Positions 52,456 to 60,989 of a stretch of DNA of 64,000 bases are shown here, in pieces. The notes under the pieces are model-generated. The model did not search any database and was not told where the DNA came from. It saw only the letters and a list, made by a program, of their open reading frames with translations. Source of the stretch: Aureimonas sp. AU20. GTDB lineage: Bacteria > Pseudomonadota > Alphaproteobacteria > Rhizobiales > Rhizobiaceae. Made by a program: the position numbers and the translations under genes. Position 1 is the stretch's first letter. Every line of letters starts with the position of its first letter. The stretch is from contig NZ_CP006367.1 in the NCBI RefSeq assembly GCF_001442755.1, positions 3,348,001 through 3,412,000 on the forward strand, given 5' to 3'.

Positions 52456-52530
52456 TCCCCGGTAGCTCAGTGGTAGAGCAATCGACTGTTAATCGATCGG
52501 TCGCTGGTTCGAATCCGGCCCGGGGAGCCA
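52456..52530 (+). tRNA. tRNA-Asn (anticodon GTT)
   Basis: The acceptor stem is TCCCCGG/CCGGGGA with discriminator G and encoded CCA. The D-arm is GGTAGCTCAGTGGTAGAGCA, and anticodon GTT at 52488-52490 sits in the loop CTGTTAA. The T-arm contains GGTTCGAATCC. All parts of the cloverleaf are present. Confidence 0.97.
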
Positions 52531-52684
52531 CCTTTCAAATTCTGATCGTTTGCCAGGTCATCGCAGGCCTAGACCGTTTGTGTCTGCACACTCAAAGCAC
52601 TCTGGTCCGGGCTCGCGCGAGCCCTATGGAACGCTGACGAGCACGATGACGTTTCCCTTCGACAAGGCTCGGAGGATCGCCAAC

Positions 52685-52924
52685 ATGACGTCGCATAGCG
52701 TGGAAGAAGATCGCGTAATCTCGCACAACAAGCCGATGGGGCCGAAGCTGCGCATCGCGATCGGCGTCTTTCTGCTGGTCCTGCTCACGGCCATGATCAG
52801 CACGCTCGTGATCGGTGGCCCGACGGCCGACCCGGCCACCGCCAAGATTTCGCTGCAGCAGCAGGGAACGATCCCGACCAATCCCGGCGCCACGCCCAAC
52901 GGCAGCCCCAGCGCCAATCCTTGA
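52685..52924 (+). CDS. Small unknown membrane protein
   Basis: 79 aa. One membrane segment (about residues 22-44, LRIAIGVFLLVLLTAMISTLVIGG) between a short cytoplasmic N terminus (MTSHSVEEDRV) and a Thr/Pro/Asn-rich C terminus. The start at 52685 has GGAGG nine bases upstream. I recognise no family. It lies between tRNA-Asn and a secreted unknown protein. It does not resemble FtsL, although an FtsI-type gene is nearby. Confidence 0.65.
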   Translation: MTSHSVEEDRVISHNKPMGPKLRIAIGVFLLVLLTAMISTLVIGGPTADPATAKISLQQQGTIPTNPGATPNGSPSANP

Positions 52925-53143
52925 CGCCAAGCGGCCGACGCCCTCAGCGTCGGCCTTCAGAGCGCCCAACCGGCCCGTCCAGCGCCCGCCGACAAGCTCG
53001 CGCCCACGAACCTCCTCGCAACCGCCTAGCGCTGAAAGCACGCTTCGACCGTGCTCTGCCCTTCCTCCGGCGAGCCTTCGATCCAGCGATTTTCGAGCGA
53101 GTTTATTCACCAAGTCTTAACCAGCCTGGGGCGAGGTTGGGGC

Positions 53144-53515
53144 ATGTCGCCTCCGCTCGCCCGCGCCTTTGCCCGGATCGCCAGCACGCTCTTCGCCTTC
53201 GCGGCGTTGGTGCTGATCGGTTTCGTGACATCGCCGGCCGGGTTTGCCGCAAGCGATCTGCCGCCCACTCTTCTGGTCCATCAGGACGCTGCCACCCCGG
53301 ACGATTCCGGCGCGCCGCAGGTCGCCGGGGATCAGGACGAGCCCTCGTCCTTCGAGGCCATGATGCCGGGAACCTGGCAGATCGCCGAGCGCCCGCAGTC
53401 CTCTTGGACGATGGCCGGTGCGCGTCTTGGTGCAGCCACCGACCTTTCCGGACCCGACAGGCCCCCTCCCCGCCACCGCTCCGATCTTCGGAGCGGATCG
53501 CTCGGGATGCTCTAG
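53144..53515 (+). CDS. Unknown exported protein upstream of the ftsI-like gene
   Basis: 123 aa. An N-terminal signal sequence (about residues 10-34, LFAFAALVLIGFVTSPAGFAA) is followed by an acidic, low-complexity mature part with no recognised domain. The start ATG at 53144 has GAGG upstream. The C-terminal third looks poorly conserved. It is 220 bases upstream of the FtsI-type gene in the same direction. I cannot assign a function. Confidence 0.55.
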   Translation: MSPPLARAFARIASTLFAFAALVLIGFVTSPAGFAASDLPPTLLVHQDAATPDDSGAPQVAGDQDEPSSFEAMMPGTWQIAERPQSSWTMAGARLGAATDLSGPDRPPPRHRSDLRSGSLGML

Positions 53516-53736
53516 CTAGCCCCGCGAACCCGAAAGGTCGAAGCCGGCCGCCCGCTCCTCGCATCCGCGCCGCCGGCGCGAGCGGGGCCAGGGCGCGATC
53601 GGCTCGCCCAGCCGGCAGGCGCCCATAGTCCCTGCCCCTTCGGTTCGCCCAGCCGGCTTGTCTCGCCCGCGCCCCTCTCCGCGAACGCCCAGCGGCCGAT
53701 TTCGGCCGGAAAGTTCCAGACGCGGACGACCCACCC

Positions 53737-55497
53737 ATGCGCTTTCCCAACATTCGACGCCTGCTATCCGCCGCGCCCGCGCCCGAGCTCCTGTCGCGCC
53801 GTCCGGCCTATGTCCGCCTTCGCACCGGGCTGATCCTCGGGCTCTTCGCCGGCATCTACTGCGTCATCGGCGGCCGGCTGGTGATGCTCGGCGCGGTGGA
53901 GGAGCCGACGCCCGTCGCCTGGCCCTCGCCGCCCTCCAAGGCGCGGCCGAACATTCTGGACCGCAACGGCCAGGTGCTCGCCATGGATATCCCCAGCGCC
54001 TCGGTTTATGCCGAGCCACGCCGCATGGTGGACGTGGACGAGGCGATCGAGGGTCTGACGCGCGTCTTCCCCGATCTCGACCCGGCCGATCTGCGCAAGC
54101 GCCTGTCGAGCCGCTCGGCCTTCACCTGGATCAAGCGCACCACGACGCGCGCAGAGCGCGACGCGCTCTGGGCGCTGGGCATTCCTGGCGTCGGCTTCCG
54201 CGACGAACTGCGCCGGCTCTATCCCAATGGCCGCGCGGCGGCGCATGTCCTGGGCGCGGTCAATGTCGACAATATTGGCATCGCGGGCATGGAAAGCTGG
54301 GTGGACCGGCAGGGACTGCAGGTGCTGCGCGGCGCGGGTCTGGATCTCGACAGCGAGAACCTGGAGCCGATCCGCCTCAGCCTCGACCTGCGCGCGCAGC
54401 ACGCGCTGACGGTGGAACTCTCCGAGGCGGTCAATAAGTTCAGCGCGATCGCGGGCGCAGGGCTTGTGATGGACGTGACGAACGGCGAGGTCATCGCCCT
54501 CGCCTCGCTGCCCGATTTCGACCCCAACGTGCCGACCGACGCCCTGAAGCCGGACCGCATCAACCGCGTCAATGTCGGCACCTACGAGATGGGCTCGACC
54601 TTCAAGGCCATGACCACGGCCATGGCGCTGGATTCCGGCCTGTTCGACCTGCGCTCGGTGGTGGACGCCAGCGCCCCCTTGCGCTTCGGCCGCTTCTCCA
54701 TCCGCGACTATCGCGGCCAGAACCGGCCTCTGAACATTCCCGAATCCTTCATCCACTCCTCCAACATCGTCATGGGCAAGATGGCGATGGCGGTCGGCCC
54801 GGAGCATCACCGCTCCTTCCTCAAGCGGCTCGGCCAGCTCGACCGGCTGAAGACCGAACTGCCGGAAAGCGCCAGCCCGCTTTTCCCCGCCAAATGGGGC
54901 GATCTCAATACGGCGACGATTTCCTTCGGCCACGGCATCGCGGTGACGCCGCTTCAGGCGAGCATGGGCATCGCCGCCGTGGTGAATGGCGGCCGCCTCC
55001 TGCGCCCGACCTTCGTCAAGGGCGCCGACGTGGCGGAGCGGGTCGTGTCGGAAGGCGTCGTGTCGGAGCGCACCGGCGAGGCGCTGCGCTTCCTGATGCG
55101 GCTGAACGCCCGCGTCGGCTCGGCCGGCAAGGCGGATGTCGACGGCTATTTCGTCGGCGGCAAGACCGGCACGGCGGAGAAGGTCGTGAACGGGCGCTAC
55201 GACAGCGGCACGGTGCTCACCGCCTTCATGGGCATCGCGCCAGCCCATGCGCCGCGCTATCTCTTCATGACGGTTCTGGACGAGCCCAAGCCCCTGCCCG
55301 AGACCTACGGCTTCCGCACCTCGGGCTGGAACGTGGTGCCGACCACGGGCAAGATCATCGCGCGCATCCTGCCGATTTTGGGCGTCGCGCCGACCGCCAC
55401 ACCCCCGGCCTCCCCCTTCCCCGCCATGGTCTCCGCCCGCGCCTGGGGCTCGAACCTCTTCGACGGACAGCGGCAGGTCGCGATCAATCAGCCTTAA
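53737..55497 (+). CDS. FtsI-type peptidoglycan transpeptidase (class B PBP)
   Basis: 586 aa. A membrane-anchored D,D-transpeptidase for septal or elongation peptidoglycan. A short cytoplasmic N terminus and one membrane segment (about residues 32-50) lead into the PBP dimerisation domain (RPNILDRNGQVLAMDIPSAS to about 220). The transpeptidase domain has SxxK as GSTFK (about 288), SxN as SSN (about 346) and KTG as GGKTGTAEKV (about 475). The pattern AEPRRMVDVDEAIEGL, VNVDNIGIAGMESWVD is rhizobial FtsI-like. However, no mraZ/rsmH/ftsL lies upstream and no murE/murF downstream, so it may be a second FtsI paralogue. Confidence 0.9.
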   Translation: MRFPNIRRLLSAAPAPELLSRRPAYVRLRTGLILGLFAGIYCVIGGRLVMLGAVEEPTPVAWPSPPSKARPNILDRNGQVLAMDIPSASVYAEPRRMVDVDEAIEGLTRVFPDLDPADLRKRLSSRSAFTWIKRTTTRAERDALWALGIPGVGFRDELRRLYPNGRAAAHVLGAVNVDNIGIAGMESWVDRQGLQVLRGAGLDLDSENLEPIRLSLDLRAQHALTVELSEAVNKFSAIAGAGLVMDVTNGEVIALASLPDFDPNVPTDALKPDRINRVNVGTYEMGSTFKAMTTAMALDSGLFDLRSVVDASAPLRFGRFSIRDYRGQNRPLNIPESFIHSSNIVMGKMAMAVGPEHHRSFLKRLGQLDRLKTELPESASPLFPAKWGDLNTATISFGHGIAVTPLQASMGIAAVVNGGRLLRPTFVKGADVAERVVSEGVVSERTGEALRFLMRLNARVGSAGKADVDGYFVGGKTGTAEKVVNGRYDSGTVLTAFMGIAPAHAPRYLFMTVLDEPKPLPETYGFRTSGWNVVPTTGKIIARILPILGVAPTATPPASPFPAMVSARAWGSNLFDGQRQVAINQP

Positions 55498-55508
55498 GAG
55501 GCTCTCAG

Positions 55509-55539
55509 CCAGCGGGCGGGCGCGAGGCGCGCCCGCTGG
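55509..55539 (+). terminator. Hairpin after the ftsI-like gene
   Basis: CCAGCGGGC / GCCCGCTGG, a 9-base stem, 11 bases past the stop. No T-run. Confidence 0.5.
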
Positions 55540-55724
55540 TTCGGCCCGGACAATGGTGCTGGGTTAAAGACTCAGACGATCATAGGCGAAGACGCCGACG
55601 CAAAGTGGCAACGCCGTCAGGCATGGAGCATCGCCGCGATGTGCAACGCCCGTCGAACGGCCAACAGCTCGACGCGACAAAGCCACCGGCTCGAACGTGG
55701 AGAATTTGAATGTCTTGAGAAAAC

Positions 55725-55799
55725 TGGAGCGGGCGATGGGATTCGAACCCACGACCCCAACCTTGGCAAGGTTGTGCTCTACCACTGAGCTACGCCCGC
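55725..55799 (-). tRNA. tRNA-Gly (anticodon GCC)
   Basis: Minus strand: acceptor GCGGGCG/CGCCCGC with T discriminator and encoded CCA, D-arm TAGCTCAGTGGTAGAGCA, anticodon stem CAACC/GGTTG around TTGCCAA, T-arm GTGGGTTCGAATCCC. A full cloverleaf. Confidence 0.97.
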
Positions 55800-56007
55800 C
55801 CGCTCTTGTCTCCGCCGCCCCGTGAGGCGCTGCGGATGGGCGGCTTATGAGCCATCCCGAGGGGGAATGCAAGAGGGTTCGATTGGAAAAAGCGGCTGAC
55901 GGCTTTCGATCGTCGCAGCCCAAGGCTGGCCCGTCTTCGGTCCTCCCTCGCCAGCCGAAACCGCGAGCCGAAGCCCGTTCGAATATCGAAAATCGGAAGG
56001 GAGATAT

Positions 56008-56082
56008 TGGAGCGGGCGATGGGGATCGAACCCACGACATCCAGCTTGGGAAGCTGGCGTTCTACCGCTGAACTACGCCCGC
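56008..56082 (-). tRNA. tRNA-Gly (anticodon CCC)
   Basis: Minus strand: acceptor GCGGGCG/CGCCCGC, D-arm TAGTTCAGCGGTAGAACG, anticodon stem CCAGC/GCTGG around TTCCCAA, T-arm with GGTTCGATCCC, encoded CCA. A full cloverleaf. It reads GGG codons and complements the neighbouring GCC isoacceptor. Confidence 0.97.
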
Positions 56083-56156
56083 GCTCACGCCCAACACGTA
56101 GCGGAACGGCGGTTTCCTGGCAAGAGCCGGCTGGCGGGAGGAAGGAGCATGCGGCG

Positions 56157-56834
56157 CTATCTCCGCCAGCGCGGCCCCGCCCCGTCTGGGCGCCCCGCCT
56201 CGGCGCACGCGCCGTCCGTCAGAAGGCGAAGGATCTCCGCCTTGCCGGCACCGGCCGGCACTTCTACCAGCGGAATGCCGACGCGCTCCAGCACGAGGCG
56301 CTTGACCGCCATGCGGTCCGCCGCATCCTCCGAAAGGTCGTGGCCGGTCCCGTGATATTCCACCACAAGCCGAGGCTGGCCGAAGCGGTCGATCAGCAGG
56401 AAATCCACCCGCTTGCTGTTGAAGGAGCTGAAGGCGGCCCGCAGGCGGCGATCGGAAGGGTCGTAGGCCGTCTTCACGAAGGCGCCCATGGCGACCTCGA
56501 AGGACAGACGCCAGTCCGGCCGCTGGTCGCGCACCCATTCGTCCAGCGCGTAGAGAACGCGCGAGGCTTCCTTATTCACGGGGCAGACGGCGCGCAGCTC
56601 AGCGCTCGCGATGAAGCGAAGCTGGTTCGCGGAGCGCGAGACGTCGTTCTCCTCGAAATATTGCCGGCGCCGCTCGGCCTCCTCCTCGCGGGCCGCCTCT
56701 TCGACGCGGAGAGCATCGATCTCGCGCCTCGCCTCGCGCGCGATGCGCCGGGCGCGGCGCGCGAAGAGCGCCAAAGCGATCGTGAAAGCGACCAGAAGCC
56801 CGATCAGCGCCGGCTGCATTCCGCTTCCCACCAT
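56157..56834 (-). CDS. DUF2726 domain-containing membrane protein
   Basis: 225 aa. One N-terminal membrane segment (about residues 5-25), a charged coiled coil (about 26-60, with EEAAREEEAERRR), then the DUF2726 domain (about 70-205), including VCPVNKEASRVLYALDEW, KRVDFLLIDRFGQPRLVVEYHGTGH and VKRLVLERVGIPLVEVPA. The VDFLLID...VVEYHG layout resembles a restriction-endonuclease-like nuclease core, so a nuclease role is possible but unproven. It lies 19 bases downstream of dcd in the same direction. Confidence 0.82.
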   Translation of the reverse strand: MVGSGMQPALIGLLVAFTIALALFARRARRIAREARREIDALRVEEAAREEEAERRRQYFEENDVSRSANQLRFIASAELRAVCPVNKEASRVLYALDEWVRDQRPDWRLSFEVAMGAFVKTAYDPSDRRLRAAFSSFNSKRVDFLLIDRFGQPRLVVEYHGTGHDLSEDAADRMAVKRLVLERVGIPLVEVPAGAGKAEILRLLTDGACAEAGRPDGAGPRWRR

Positions 56835-56853
56835 GTCTCACTCGCGCTGCGCG

Positions 56854-57936
56854 TCAGACGAAATGCTTGGAAAGCTTAAGCCCCTGGGCCTGGTAGTTGG
56901 AATTGAGGTCGATGCCGTAGAGCCGGCTCGGCAGCGAGGCCATGCGCTCGTAGACGAGGCGGCCGACGATCTGGCCGTGCTCCAGAATGAAGGGCACGTC
57001 GTGGCTGCGCACTTCCAGCACCGCGCGGCTGCCCGTGCCGCCGGCCAGACTGTGGCCGAAGCCGGGGTCGAAAAAGCCGGCGTAGTGAACGCGGAACTCG
57101 CCGACCAGCGGGTCGAACGGCGTCATCTCGGCGGCATAGGCGGGGGGGACATGCACCGCCTCTTCGGACACGAGAATGTAGAACTCGTCGGGATCGAGCA
57201 CGAGTTCGCCCGTGCCGGAGCGATGGATCGGCTCCCAGAAGTCGAGCACGGGCTGTGCGGCGCGCTTGTCCACGTCCACCACGCCCGTGTGGCGCTTGCC
57301 GCGATAGCCGACGAGACCGTCGGCATTGCCCAGGAGATCGATCGAGAGGGCGATGCCGCCACCCGAAATGTTGGCGTCCGCCGTGCTGGTCAGCCGTTCG
57401 CTGGCGTGAAGCGCGGCCAGCTCCGCTTCGCCGAGCTGCGCGTCTCCGGTGCGAAAGCGGATCTGGCTGAGGCGCGAGCCGGGCCGCACCACGATCGGAA
57501 AGGTGCGCGGGCTGATCTCGATGAAGAGCGGACCACGATAGCCGGCCGGCACCTTGTCGAACTCCTGCGCGCCGTCGACCATCACGCGGGTGAAGATGTC
57601 GAGCCGGCCCGTGGAGGATTTCGGATTGGCCGCCGCGCGAACCTCGGGCGGCAGCGCCAGGGCCTCCTGCAGCGGCACGACATAAACGCAGCCCGTTTCC
57701 AGAACGGCGCCGCCCGTCAGGTCGATCTCGTGCATGGAGAAGCGCGCGAGCTTGTCGGCGACGCAGGCGCCCCGCCCCGGCAGGAAGCTGGCGCGCACGC
57801 GGTAGGCCCTGGAGCCGAGCCGAAGGTCCAGGCTCGCTGGCTGAATCTGGTCGGCGTCGAAGACCCGATCGGCCGTGATGCCGCCCGCCTCGAACAGCGC
57901 CGCAATGTCTCGATCAGGAAGAATACCGCCGGTCAT
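56854..57936 (-). CDS. dcd: 2'-deoxycytidine 5'-triphosphate deaminase
   Basis: 360 aa. It converts dCTP to dUTP in pyrimidine nucleotide synthesis. It has the long form typical of alphaproteobacteria, made of two related dUTPase-type folds (about 1-180 and 185-355). The N-terminal half has IQPASLDLRLGSRAYRVRASFLPG and the active-site block NPKSSTGRLDIFTRVMVDGAQEF. The C-terminal half has LDFWEPIHRSGTGELVLDPDEFYILVS and FDPGFGHS. The length and motifs are normal. Confidence 0.93.
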   Translation of the reverse strand: MTGGILPDRDIAALFEAGGITADRVFDADQIQPASLDLRLGSRAYRVRASFLPGRGACVADKLARFSMHEIDLTGGAVLETGCVYVVPLQEALALPPEVRAAANPKSSTGRLDIFTRVMVDGAQEFDKVPAGYRGPLFIEISPRTFPIVVRPGSRLSQIRFRTGDAQLGEAELAALHASERLTSTADANISGGGIALSIDLLGNADGLVGYRGKRHTGVVDVDKRAAQPVLDFWEPIHRSGTGELVLDPDEFYILVSEEAVHVPPAYAAEMTPFDPLVGEFRVHYAGFFDPGFGHSLAGGTGSRAVLEVRSHDVPFILEHGQIVGRLVYERMASLPSRLYGIDLNSNYQAQGLKLSKHFV

Positions 57937-58070
57937 GCACGGGTCCTACAGGCGTCGCGGGGAAAAATCGAGATGGATCGACGCCCGACCTTGGCGTCAC
58001 GGTAAAAATCCCGTCCCGCTGCGGCATGGCGGCGATTGATTTGTGGCCGGTCGCGGCTTATGCGTCTTGC

Positions 58071-58123
58071 CGTGGTGATTTTGCCGGCCGGCTTGCAGCC
58101 ACGTTAAACAACTCGCTAAAGGG
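58071..58123 (+). promoter_or_regulatory. SAM-II riboswitch ahead of metZ
   Basis: The sequence CGTGGTGATTTTGCCGGCCG continues GCTTGCAGCCACGTTAAACA and then actcgctaaaggg, which matches the SAM-II (metA) consensus including the P1 pairing CGTGG/CCACG, the ACGTTAAACAA strand and the pseudoknot partner GCTAAA. It lies about 70 bases before the metZ start. It binds S-adenosylmethionine and lowers expression when SAM is high. Confidence 0.93.
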
Positions 58124-58195
58124 CCGTTTCTCGAGTTCTCCCGAGCGGTTCCGAAGGCGTAGCCCTTCATGAAGTCGGCCCTCGGAGTGATCCTC

Positions 58196-59389
58196 ATGTC
58201 CAAGCCCGACGAGACATCGCGCCTGCGGCCCGCCACCCAGATGGTCCACGGAGGCACGATGCGCTCCGGGTTCGGCGAGACGTCCGAGGCGCTGTTCCTG
58301 ACGCAAGGCTTCGTCTACCCCACCGCCGAGGCCGCCGAGGCGCGCTTCAAGGGCGAAGAGCCGGGCTATGTCTATTCCCGCTACGCCAACCCGACGACGC
58401 GCATGTTCGAAGAGCGGATGATGGCGCTGGAAGGCGCCGAGGACGCGCGCGCCACCGCCTCCGGCATGGCCGCGATCTCGACCGCGCTGCAATGCGCGGT
58501 GAAGGCGGGAGACCATGTGGTCGCCGCGCGCGCCTTGTTCGGCTCCTGCCGCTACATCATCGAGACCGTGCTCGGCCGCGCCGGCGTGTCCTCGACCCTG
58601 GTGGACGGGCGCGATCTCGACCAGTGGCGCGCCGCCGTGCGACCCGAGACCAAGCTCTTCTTCCTGGAAAGCCCGACCAACCCCACGCTGGAACTGGTCG
58701 ATATCCGGGCCGTCGCCGAGATCGCCCATGCGGCGGGCGCGGTTCTGGTGGTCGACAACGTCTTCGCAACGCCCCTGCAGCAGAAGCCTCTGGAGCTCGG
58801 TGCAGACGTCGTCGTCTATTCCGCCACCAAACATATCGACGGCCAGGGCCGGTGCCTGGGCGGCGTCATCCTGTCCTCGGCCGAGTGGATCGAGAAGAAC
58901 GTCCAGGACTTCTTCCGCCACACCGGCCCCTCGCTCTCGCCCTTCAACGCCTGGACGCTGCTGAAGGGCCTCGAGACCCTGCCGCTGCGCGTCGCGCAGC
59001 AAACGGCCAACGCCGCGCGCATGGCCGATGCTCTCGCCGCATCGCCCAAGGTTGCGCGCGTGCTCTATCCCGGCCGCGCCGACCATCCGCAGGCCGAGCT
59101 GGTGAAGCGGCAGATGACGGGCGGCTCGACGCTGATCGCGGTGGAGCTGGCGGGCGGCAAGGAGGCGGCCTTCCGATTTTCCAACGCGCTCCAGATCATC
59201 AAGCTGTCCAACAATCTGGGCGATGCCAAGAGCCTCATCACCCACCCCGCCACCACGACGCACAAGAGCCTGACCGACGAGGCGCGCGCGGAACTGGGCA
59301 TCGGCCCCGGCCTCCTGCGCCTCTCGGCGGGGATCGAGGACGGCGCCGATCTGGTGGAGGACCTGGAGCGGGCGCTCGCCGCCGTCTAA
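58196..59389 (+). CDS. metZ: O-succinylhomoserine sulfhydrylase
   Basis: 397 aa. A PLP enzyme of the Cys/Met metabolism family that makes homocysteine from O-succinylhomoserine and sulfide. The N terminus RLRPATQMVHGGTMRSGFGETSEALFLTQGFVYPTAE, YSRYANPTTRMFEERMMALEGAE and the PLP lysine in VVYSATKHIDGQGR (about residue 204) are typical of MetZ. The start at 58196 has GGAG upstream; an ATG nine codons earlier is in frame. A SAM-II riboswitch precedes it, which supports the assignment. Confidence 0.94.
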   Translation: MSKPDETSRLRPATQMVHGGTMRSGFGETSEALFLTQGFVYPTAEAAEARFKGEEPGYVYSRYANPTTRMFEERMMALEGAEDARATASGMAAISTALQCAVKAGDHVVAARALFGSCRYIIETVLGRAGVSSTLVDGRDLDQWRAAVRPETKLFFLESPTNPTLELVDIRAVAEIAHAAGAVLVVDNVFATPLQQKPLELGADVVVYSATKHIDGQGRCLGGVILSSAEWIEKNVQDFFRHTGPSLSPFNAWTLLKGLETLPLRVAQQTANAARMADALAASPKVARVLYPGRADHPQAELVKRQMTGGSTLIAVELAGGKEAAFRFSNALQIIKLSNNLGDAKSLITHPATTTHKSLTDEARAELGIGPGLLRLSAGIEDGADLVEDLERALAAV

Positions 59390-59470
59390 AAACGCAGGCA
59401 GCACCTTCCCTGCCCTTCGCCTCGGCTTCGCCTTGGTCGGAAGGCAGAGAGGGCTTCGACAAATCCCATC

Positions 59471-59492
59471 GCGGGCCGCTTCGGCGGCCCGC
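59471..59492 (+). terminator. UUCG-capped hairpin between metZ and apaG
   Basis: GCGGGCCGC / GCGGCCCGC, a 9-base perfect stem closed by the stable TTCG tetraloop, 80 bases after metZ. No T-run, and apaG follows 25 bases later, so it may be a partial terminator or processing element. Confidence 0.5.
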
Positions 59493-59516
59493 CACCCGGC
59501 AGGCAAACGTTCAGAC

Positions 59517-59909
59517 ATGTACAAGGCGACGACGCGGCACATCACGGTTTGCGTGAGCCCGAGCTTTCTTCCCGACCAGTCCGACCCCGAAGACGGACGC
59601 TGGGTCTTCGCCTATCGCATCGAGATCGAGAACGGTTCGCGCGAGACGGTGCAGCTGCGCTCGCGCTATTGGCACATCACCAACGGGCGCGGGCAGGTGG
59701 AGGAAGTGCGCGGGCCGGGCGTGGTGGGCGAGGAGCCGATCCTCTCGCCGGGCGACAGCTTCACCTATACGTCGGGCTGCCCGCTGGGCACGCCGTCCGG
59801 CATCATGCGCGGCTCGTTCCGCATGGAAACGGCGGACGGACGGGCCTTCGACATCGAAGTGCCCGCCTTTTCGCTGGATGCCCCGGAGGGCGTGCGCGTC
59901 CTCAACTGA
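59517..59909 (+). CDS. apaG: ApaG protein
   Basis: 130 aa, the standard length. A small all-beta fibronectin-III-like protein linked to cobalt/magnesium efflux in Salmonella, function still vague. The conserved pattern WVFAYRIEIENGSRETVQLRSRYWHITNGRGQVEEVRGPGVVGEEP, then LSPGDSFTYTSGCPLGTPSGIMRGSF, is diagnostic. The start is ATG 59517. It is convergent with the hslO-argF-argD operon. Confidence 0.95.
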   Translation: MYKATTRHITVCVSPSFLPDQSDPEDGRWVFAYRIEIENGSRETVQLRSRYWHITNGRGQVEEVRGPGVVGEEPILSPGDSFTYTSGCPLGTPSGIMRGSFRMETADGRAFDIEVPAFSLDAPEGVRVLN

Positions 59910-59924
59910 CGCGGCGCCAACCGA

Positions 59925-60989
59925 TCAGTGCTTGTCGCCGCGGCTCTGACCGTGGCTATGGCCCTGCTCGCTCTCCCGGCCATGATCGTGGTCGTGGTCG
60001 TGATGGAATTCGTCCGGCGAGAACGTGTAGGCCTCGCCGCAGAATTCGCAGGTCACGTTGATCGCCCCGTCCTCGACGCTTTCGGCGATGTCCTCGGGCG
60101 AGAAGTTCTCGAGCACGCCGCGGATCTTCTCGCGCGTGCAGGAGCAGTCGTCGCGCACCGGCACGCCGGGAAAGACGCGCACGCCGCGCTCGTGGAACAG
60201 GCGGAAGAGCAGCCGCTCGACGCCGACCTCGGGGTCCGCGAGCTCGGAGGGCTCGATCGTGCCGACAAGCGCCTGAACCTCGGTCCAAGCGTCGTCCTCG
60301 TCGAACTGAGGCTCCTGCGTCCCCTCCGGCGCATCGCCGCCCGGCAGATCGCGCAGGCGCATGCGCTCGGGCGAGGAGGGCAGGAACTGCGCGATCAAGC
60401 CGCCGGCGCGCCAGCTTTCCCGGAACCCGCCCGCCTCGGCGCGGCGCGCGATGCGCGCCACGGCCAGACGAATGGTGGTTGGGATCTGCTCGGACTGGCG
60501 GAAGTAGTTTTCCGCCACGCTTTCCAGCGAGTCCCCGTTCAGCTCCACGATGCCCTGGTAGCGCTGCGTGTGCGCGCCCTGGTCGATGGTCAGCGCCAGG
60601 ATGCCCGAGCCGAGCAGCGAGGGCGGATCGGCCTGATGCGCCGCCACGGCTTCCGCCAGACGCTCGGCGTCGAAGCGGGCATAGGCGCGCACGCTGGAGG
60701 GCGCGGTGTAGTCCACCACCAGGAGATCGACGGGACCGTCGGTCTGGGTCTGGGCGATGAACTTGCCGTCGAACTTCAGCGAGGTGCCGAGCAGCACGGT
60801 GAGAACGATCATCTCGGCCAAAAGCTGAGCGACCGGGGCGGGATAGTCGTGGCGGGCCAGAATCTGGTCCACCATGGCGCCGAGTTGCACGGCGCGGCCG
60901 CGCGCGTCCAGCGCCTCGACCGCATAGGGCACGACCGCGTCGTCGCCGGCGAAACCGAATTCGCCGAGTTCCAGATGATCTTCAGCCAT
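59925..60989 (-). CDS. hslO: Redox-regulated chaperone Hsp33
   Basis: 354 aa. A cytoplasmic holdase chaperone switched on by oxidative unfolding. The core domain (about 1-255; [25 protein letters not shown]) is followed by the redox switch with the four zinc cysteines as CSCT and CEFC (about residues 284-286 and 317-320). The C terminus ends in an unusual His/Asp-rich tail ([20 protein letters not shown]) that could bind metal. It overlaps argF by eight bases as the last gene of the argD-argF-hslO operon. Confidence 0.94.
   Translation of the reverse strand: MAEDHLELGEFGFAGDDAVVPYAVEALDARGRAVQLGAMVDQILARHDYPAPVAQLLAEMIVLTVLLGTSLKFDGKFIAQTQTDGPVDLLVVDYTAPSSVRAYARFDAERLAEAVAAHQADPPSLLGSGILALTIDQGAHTQRYQGIVELNGDSLESVAENYFRQSEQIPTTIRLAVARIARRAEAGGFRESWRAGGLIAQFLPSSPERMRLRDLPGGDAPEGTQEPQFDEDDAWTEVQALVGTIEPSELADPEVGVERLLFRLFHERGVRVFPGVPVRDDCSCTREKIRGVLENFSPEDIAESVEDGAINVTCEFCGEAYTFSPDEFHHDHDHDHGRESEQGHSHGQSRGDKH

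Noticed and set aside
52456..52700. tRNA-Asn as an attachment site of an integrated element
   Set aside because: No integrase gene and no repeat of the tRNA 3' end nearby.
53144..53515. Exported protein upstream of the ftsI-like gene as FtsL
   Set aside because: It lacks the coiled-coil and the LRAEW-type segment of FtsL and appears to have a cleavable signal sequence.
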